64,000 nucleotides of DNA from Auanema rhodensis (lineage: Eukaryota; Nematoda; Chromadorea; Rhabditida; Rhabditidae). Every line of letters begins with the position of its first letter. The stretch's first letter is position 1. The notes beneath the pieces were generated by a model. It did not search any database. It was not told the DNA's origin and saw only the letters and a list, made by a program, of their open reading frames with translations. The position numbers and the translations under genes are program-made. Below, piece after piece: positions 60,645-64,000 of the stretch. The stretch spans positions 15,326,501 through 15,390,500 of the forward strand of contig OZ059896.1 in NCBI GenBank assembly GCA_964057225.1. The letters run 5' to 3'.

Positions 60645-60758
60645 CTAATATGAACATTTGTTATTATTGAAATTATTATATTAGATACAATTGGAAATCC
60701 GATAACAACAAATACATTATCAACAATCTTTATCTGTTTATAACAAGAACAACGTAAA
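60645..60758 (-). promoter_or_regulatory. rack-1/mspn-1 intercistronic region with trans-splice acceptor
   Basis: Only 114 nt separate the rack-1 stop from the mspn-1 ATG. The minus strand ends TTCATATTAG immediately before ATG, an acceptor that would leave a zero-length 5'UTR after spliced-leader addition. The spacing is typical of nematode operons (about 100 nt, SL2-type trans-splicing). Operon status is inferred. Confidence 0.65.
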
Positions 60759-61889
60759 TTAGTTGGAACGGACAGAAACTTGCCATACACGGATAACATT
60801 GTCGGTGTAACCGGCATACAAAGTCTGACCATCTTGGGACCAAGCAAGGGAGGTACATTGTGGAGCAGAAGATCCGCTCTTTCCGGTTCCAGTGACATCA
60901 GGCTTAAGCTCCTCGAGTTCAGACTTGTCTTCGAGATCCCAGATCTTGACGACTGGTCCAACAGCGGCGCAGAGCCAGTAACGGTTGGGAGAGAAGGCCA
61001 TAGCGTTGATGACGTTGTTTCCGGTGAGGGTGTAAAGGTGCTTGCCCTCGTTGAGGTCCCAGAGCATAGCTTGTCCGTCTTTTCCTCCGGAGGCACAGAG
61101 GGAACCGTCTGGGGAAACAGTGACGGTGTTAACATATCCGGTGTGTCCAACGTGGTTGGTCTTCAGCTTGCAGTTACCAAGGTTCCATACCTTGACAACC
61201 TTATCCCAACCAGCGGAGACGATGACGGGGTCGCGGGTAGAAGGAGAGAATCTGACAGTGGAAACCCAGTCCTTGTGGCATTCGTCCTTAAAATATGATA
61301 AAAATAATAAGAAGAAAATTAAAAAAAAAGAAATGCCGGTAATTAAACTTACAGTGATGGTGTACTTGCACTGAGCGAGGGTGTTCCAGAGCTTGATGGT
61401 CTTGTCACGAGATCCAGAGACGATTTGTCTGTTGTCAGCGGAGAAGGCAACAGAGAGGACATCCTTGGTGTGGGACCAGAATTGTCTGGTGGTCTGTCCG
61501 CTTTAAATTCAACAATAAAAAAATTTTTGAAAAAAAAACGCTTACGTGTTAAGATCCCAGAGACGGAGGGACTTATCCCAGGATCCAGAAAGAGCGAACT
61601 GTCCATCAGAAGAGATAACTACGTCGGAGACGAAGTGACTGTGTCCAGTAAGAGATTTGACTGGTCTGCCAATGGTTCCGAGGTCGCTAGCCTGGTTGTC
61701 AACATCCCAGACAATGATGGACTTGTCTAAATTCAGAAACTAAGAAAAATCAGGAAAAAATATAGTAATACCACGGGAGGAGGAGATAACGGTGGTCTTG
61801 TCACCACGTGGGAAGGTGGCAATTTGGGTAACCGCTCCGGAATGACCGTCAAGGGTACCCTTCAATTGCATTTGCTCTGTGATTCCCAT
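60759..61889 (-). CDS. rack-1: RACK1, seven-bladed WD40 ribosomal scaffold
   Basis: Receptor for activated C kinase, a seven-WD40 beta-propeller on the 40S subunit that also scaffolds PKC and other signalling proteins. Four exons in phase (324 aa): 61772-61889, 61546-61726, 61353-61500, 60759-61286. Repeats are clear: [58 protein letters not shown], and a final [13 protein letters not shown]. Codon use is strikingly C/G-ending (for example ACC, GTC, AAG) compared with AT-rich neighbours, as expected for a highly expressed translation gene. Upstream, TTTTTTGCAG at about 61915 is a likely trans- or cis-splice acceptor 25 nt before the ATG. It is the first gene of the putative rack-1/mspn-1 operon. 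Confidence 0.98.
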
Positions 61890-62944
61890 GTTTTATGTGA
61901 CCCAGTCGATGAAACTGCAAAAAATACCACGTAAAAAATACTATCAAATATTAAAACTGTAATTAAAAAAAACTACGAAAATTATTTAGAAGCTAACAAA
62001 AAATAGAGTCCCAATAGTATACAAGAAAATTTTAGAAAACAAGAGTCTTCCCAAAATTTTGGACGAATTCTCTCTTTACGTCTCAGCAATCTACGGTAGC
62101 AAAAGTGAGATATTCATGGTGATCGCGGCAGGACCATTTGACGCTTTGATGCATTTTCTAACCTTGATGTGCGGTCGTATACTACATAACTCTTCTTAAG
62201 ACTTTGTTTAGTTTAATAATTATATTTATTTCCATAATAATTGAAATAATCAACTCTAGTATTTGAAAAATATTTCAAATATTTTATTTCAATTTTCATA
62301 ATACTAACTTTCACCAATAATTTTAACATTAAAATACAAAATAAATTATAATACTATAAATGTATTCATTCTTTATTGAAAAAATATTCTATATTCTTAA
62401 CAAACTAAATATAATTCTGATTCTAATTCTCTACATTACCTTGTCACATTCCTAAATTAAATATTAATCAAAATCTCTAGCGTAAATTCATCATTTATAC
62501 TCTATATTCATACAAAAGGTGTCCCGTTAAGACGTTTTTTCAAGTATTCTTAGCTTTTTAGTCGTTTCACAATTTATTTCTTCTATGGAAGAAACGTTGT
62601 GTGGTAGCTATTCCTCTTTTGAATGTTTTGTTCTCCTGATTTACAAGAGGCTTTATTTTCTTCGCTATCGATCAATAACGCGCTGACCAGTTCAGCCGCC
62701 ACGCTCAGTCTACACACAGTGTCTCTAAGACATCTCACTGAGAGCTCTCTGCTTTTTCATTCAGATGCGCGCAGTCCTCTCTCCATTATCTATACAGTTC
62801 AGCTTTCATTGGACTTATTCTGCGATTTCTTTTGAAATTCCATTTTCTACTTTGAGCGAATTATTCGTTTTGTTCTGAATTAGATCACCTGATTCGTAGT
62901 TATTCGCTGATTTTATCTATTTTTAGGATTATTTTTTTTAATAT
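61890..62944. promoter_or_regulatory. Divergent promoter region between rack-1 and pxf-1
   Basis: About 1.05 kb between two divergently transcribed genes. It must contain the rack-1 promoter (left) and may contain a pxf-1 promoter (right). The middle is AT-rich (62190-62500). A TATTTTTAG site at about 62919-62927 is a plausible spliced-leader acceptor before the pxf-1 ATG. No other gene seen. Confidence 0.6.
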
Positions 62945-64000
62945 ATGGATCCGATCAATGATGCGAGGTTTTATGAATCGCTCATTAAATTACCACGTCA
63001 GAGGACCTCTGAGGTAATCTAATTTAACAGAAAAAATCCAAAATATTTTTGTACAAATTCAGGATATTCAAAATATTTATAAGCATTTGCGACAATTAGA
63101 AATGTTTACAAATTTGTATGATGGACCACTTAAAGCAATATGTGCATCTGCAAGATATGAAAGGCACGCAGCTCATCATGTTCTCTTTAGGTTTGTGAGA
63201 AATGAACTATAATGGATTTCGATTAAAACATTCGCATATACCCCTGCGCAATTTACGATTTTCGTTTTCAGAGAGGGACAAGTTGCAACCTGTTGGTATA
63301 TTTTATTATCAGGTTCAGTATTGATAGATCAGAAACTATGTATACCTTATGGATGGTTCGTTTTATTTATTTATTTTTATAACAGTTTTTAATTATTCGC
63401 ACCCCCTCTTTGCATAGAAATTAATAGTATCTTAGCTTATCATTGCTATTTCATGAAATTTATATTTTCGCTCCAATTAATCGAACTGTTTCGCTTGGGT
63501 CGTTTCCAAATTTTAGTGTTTAGAAACCCTCGTATATGATATCTGGCCTGGTTGGTTATCCATTTCTTCCCAGCGCTAATCATTTGTATATCGTCCTTTC
63601 ACTAGTCAGCCGTGACCCATTTTGATACCTTCTTGATCAACACTGATGTGATTAGTCTTCTGAATTCTAAATCTATTATCATGAATTCTGAAATATTGCA
63701 TAGTGACTCAACTTGTGAGAACTATTGTGAACAGTTTCCGGATGATTTTCTATCCCCAACCATAATTTCTATCAACGATACTGATGATTTTGAATATGTA
63801 ATCTTTAGGTACTGAGTTAAGTTCTTTGTTTTTTTAAGACAAAACTAAATTTAAATTATATATATTTTTACGTTTATTTATGTTTTTGCTTTTGTTTAGC
63901 TTTGGCAAGCGCAATCCTCTCAACCACAGAAGATCACAAGATTGTATATGTTTTCAGGAATCAGAAATGATAGTGGTAAGTCATTTTAATTATTTTATAC
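62945..64000 (+). CDS. pxf-1: PDZ-GEF/RA-GEF (Rap guanine nucleotide exchange factor), 5' part
   Basis: Amino end of a Rap-GEF of the PXF-1/Gef26/RAPGEF2 family, truncated by the window edge. Exons 62945-63013, 63063-63190, 63272-63355 and 63900-63975 join in phase; a GTAAGT donor follows at 63976. The product begins MDPINDARFYESLIKLPRQR and runs into a cyclic-nucleotide-binding-like domain (ICASARYERH, VLFREGQVATCWYILLSGSV, then IPYGCFGKR and RRSQDC...ESEMIV). These blocks match the family's first CNB-like domain by eye; the RasGEF, PDZ and RA domains would lie beyond the window. The start is chosen because family proteins begin near this point and T-rich AG sequence precedes it. Confidence 0.9.
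63610..63808 (+). CDS. pxf-1: Candidate alternative cassette exon of pxf-1
   Basis: A 199-nt open segment between an AGTCAG acceptor and a GTACTG donor in the third pxf-1 intron. Its right phase (2) fits exon 4. Its left phase (1) fits not the main exon 3 donor at 63355 but an upstream donor (T|GTATAC) at 63339. Joined this way the frame is continuous and the insert is an acidic, serine-rich stretch of about 66 residues, ending IFS before FGKR. The main form without it matches the family better, so this would be an isoform. It could also be part of an alternative first exon. Confidence 0.4.

Overview
The window looks like AT-rich nematode nuclear DNA. The protein genes are interrupted by many short introns (mostly about 43-60 bp, GT-AG, T-rich acceptors). 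The orthologues are recognisably worm-like: EGL-19, RACK-1, MSPN-1, GTA-1, PXF-1 and a nematode-type chemoreceptor. The 5S and U4 RNAs also look nematode. Predicted proteins differ from my memory of C. elegans at many positions, so this is another species that I cannot name. Intergenic DNA and long introns are full of (CT)n/(GA)n, (TA)n and 12-bp repeats.

Layout. 1-10084: no gene seen, only pyrimidine-rich microsatellites upstream of the first gene. 10085-27860 (+): egl-19, the L-type (CaV1) calcium channel alpha-1 subunit, reconstructed as 38 exons and 1849 residues with an intact EEEE filter, AID, EF-hand, IQ region and C-terminal PDZ ligand. A 42-nt candidate micro-exon lies in a late intron. 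29249-32599: fragments of a tandem 5S rRNA/U4 snRNA repeat on the minus strand (one whole 5S, one 5S fragment, two U4 copies). A 2.4-kb segment with an srx-like seven-transmembrane receptor gene (+) sits between the repeat copies and is bounded by a ~30-bp near-identical direct repeat.

32794-52706 (-): a receptor protein tyrosine phosphatase of 30 exons and about 1163 residues (signal peptide, Ig, FnIII repeats, TM, active PTP domain, degenerate second PTP domain), with a 9.8-kb second intron. 52707-55675: no gene seen. 55676-61889 (-): rack-1, mspn-1 and gta-1 in that transcription order. rack-1 and mspn-1 are only 114 nt apart and the mspn-1 ATG directly follows a splice acceptor, as expected for a trans-spliced operon. 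The adjacency of these three genes agrees with my recollection of C. elegans chromosome IV. 62945-64000 (+): 5' end of pxf-1 (PDZ-GEF/RA-GEF for Rap), cut by the window edge, divergent from rack-1.

The genes do not form one pathway: excitation (egl-19), chemosensation (receptor), adhesion or growth signalling (phosphatase), GABA catabolism (gta-1), mitochondrial protein quality control (mspn-1), translation (rack-1, 5S), splicing (U4) and Rap signalling (pxf-1). The most unusual points are the 5S-U4 linked array with its interruption, the candidate alternative exons in egl-19 and pxf-1, a GC-AG intron in mspn-1, and three consecutive stop-free 3n introns in egl-19. All exon models are hand-built from splice signals, reading phase and family similarity; none has transcript support here.
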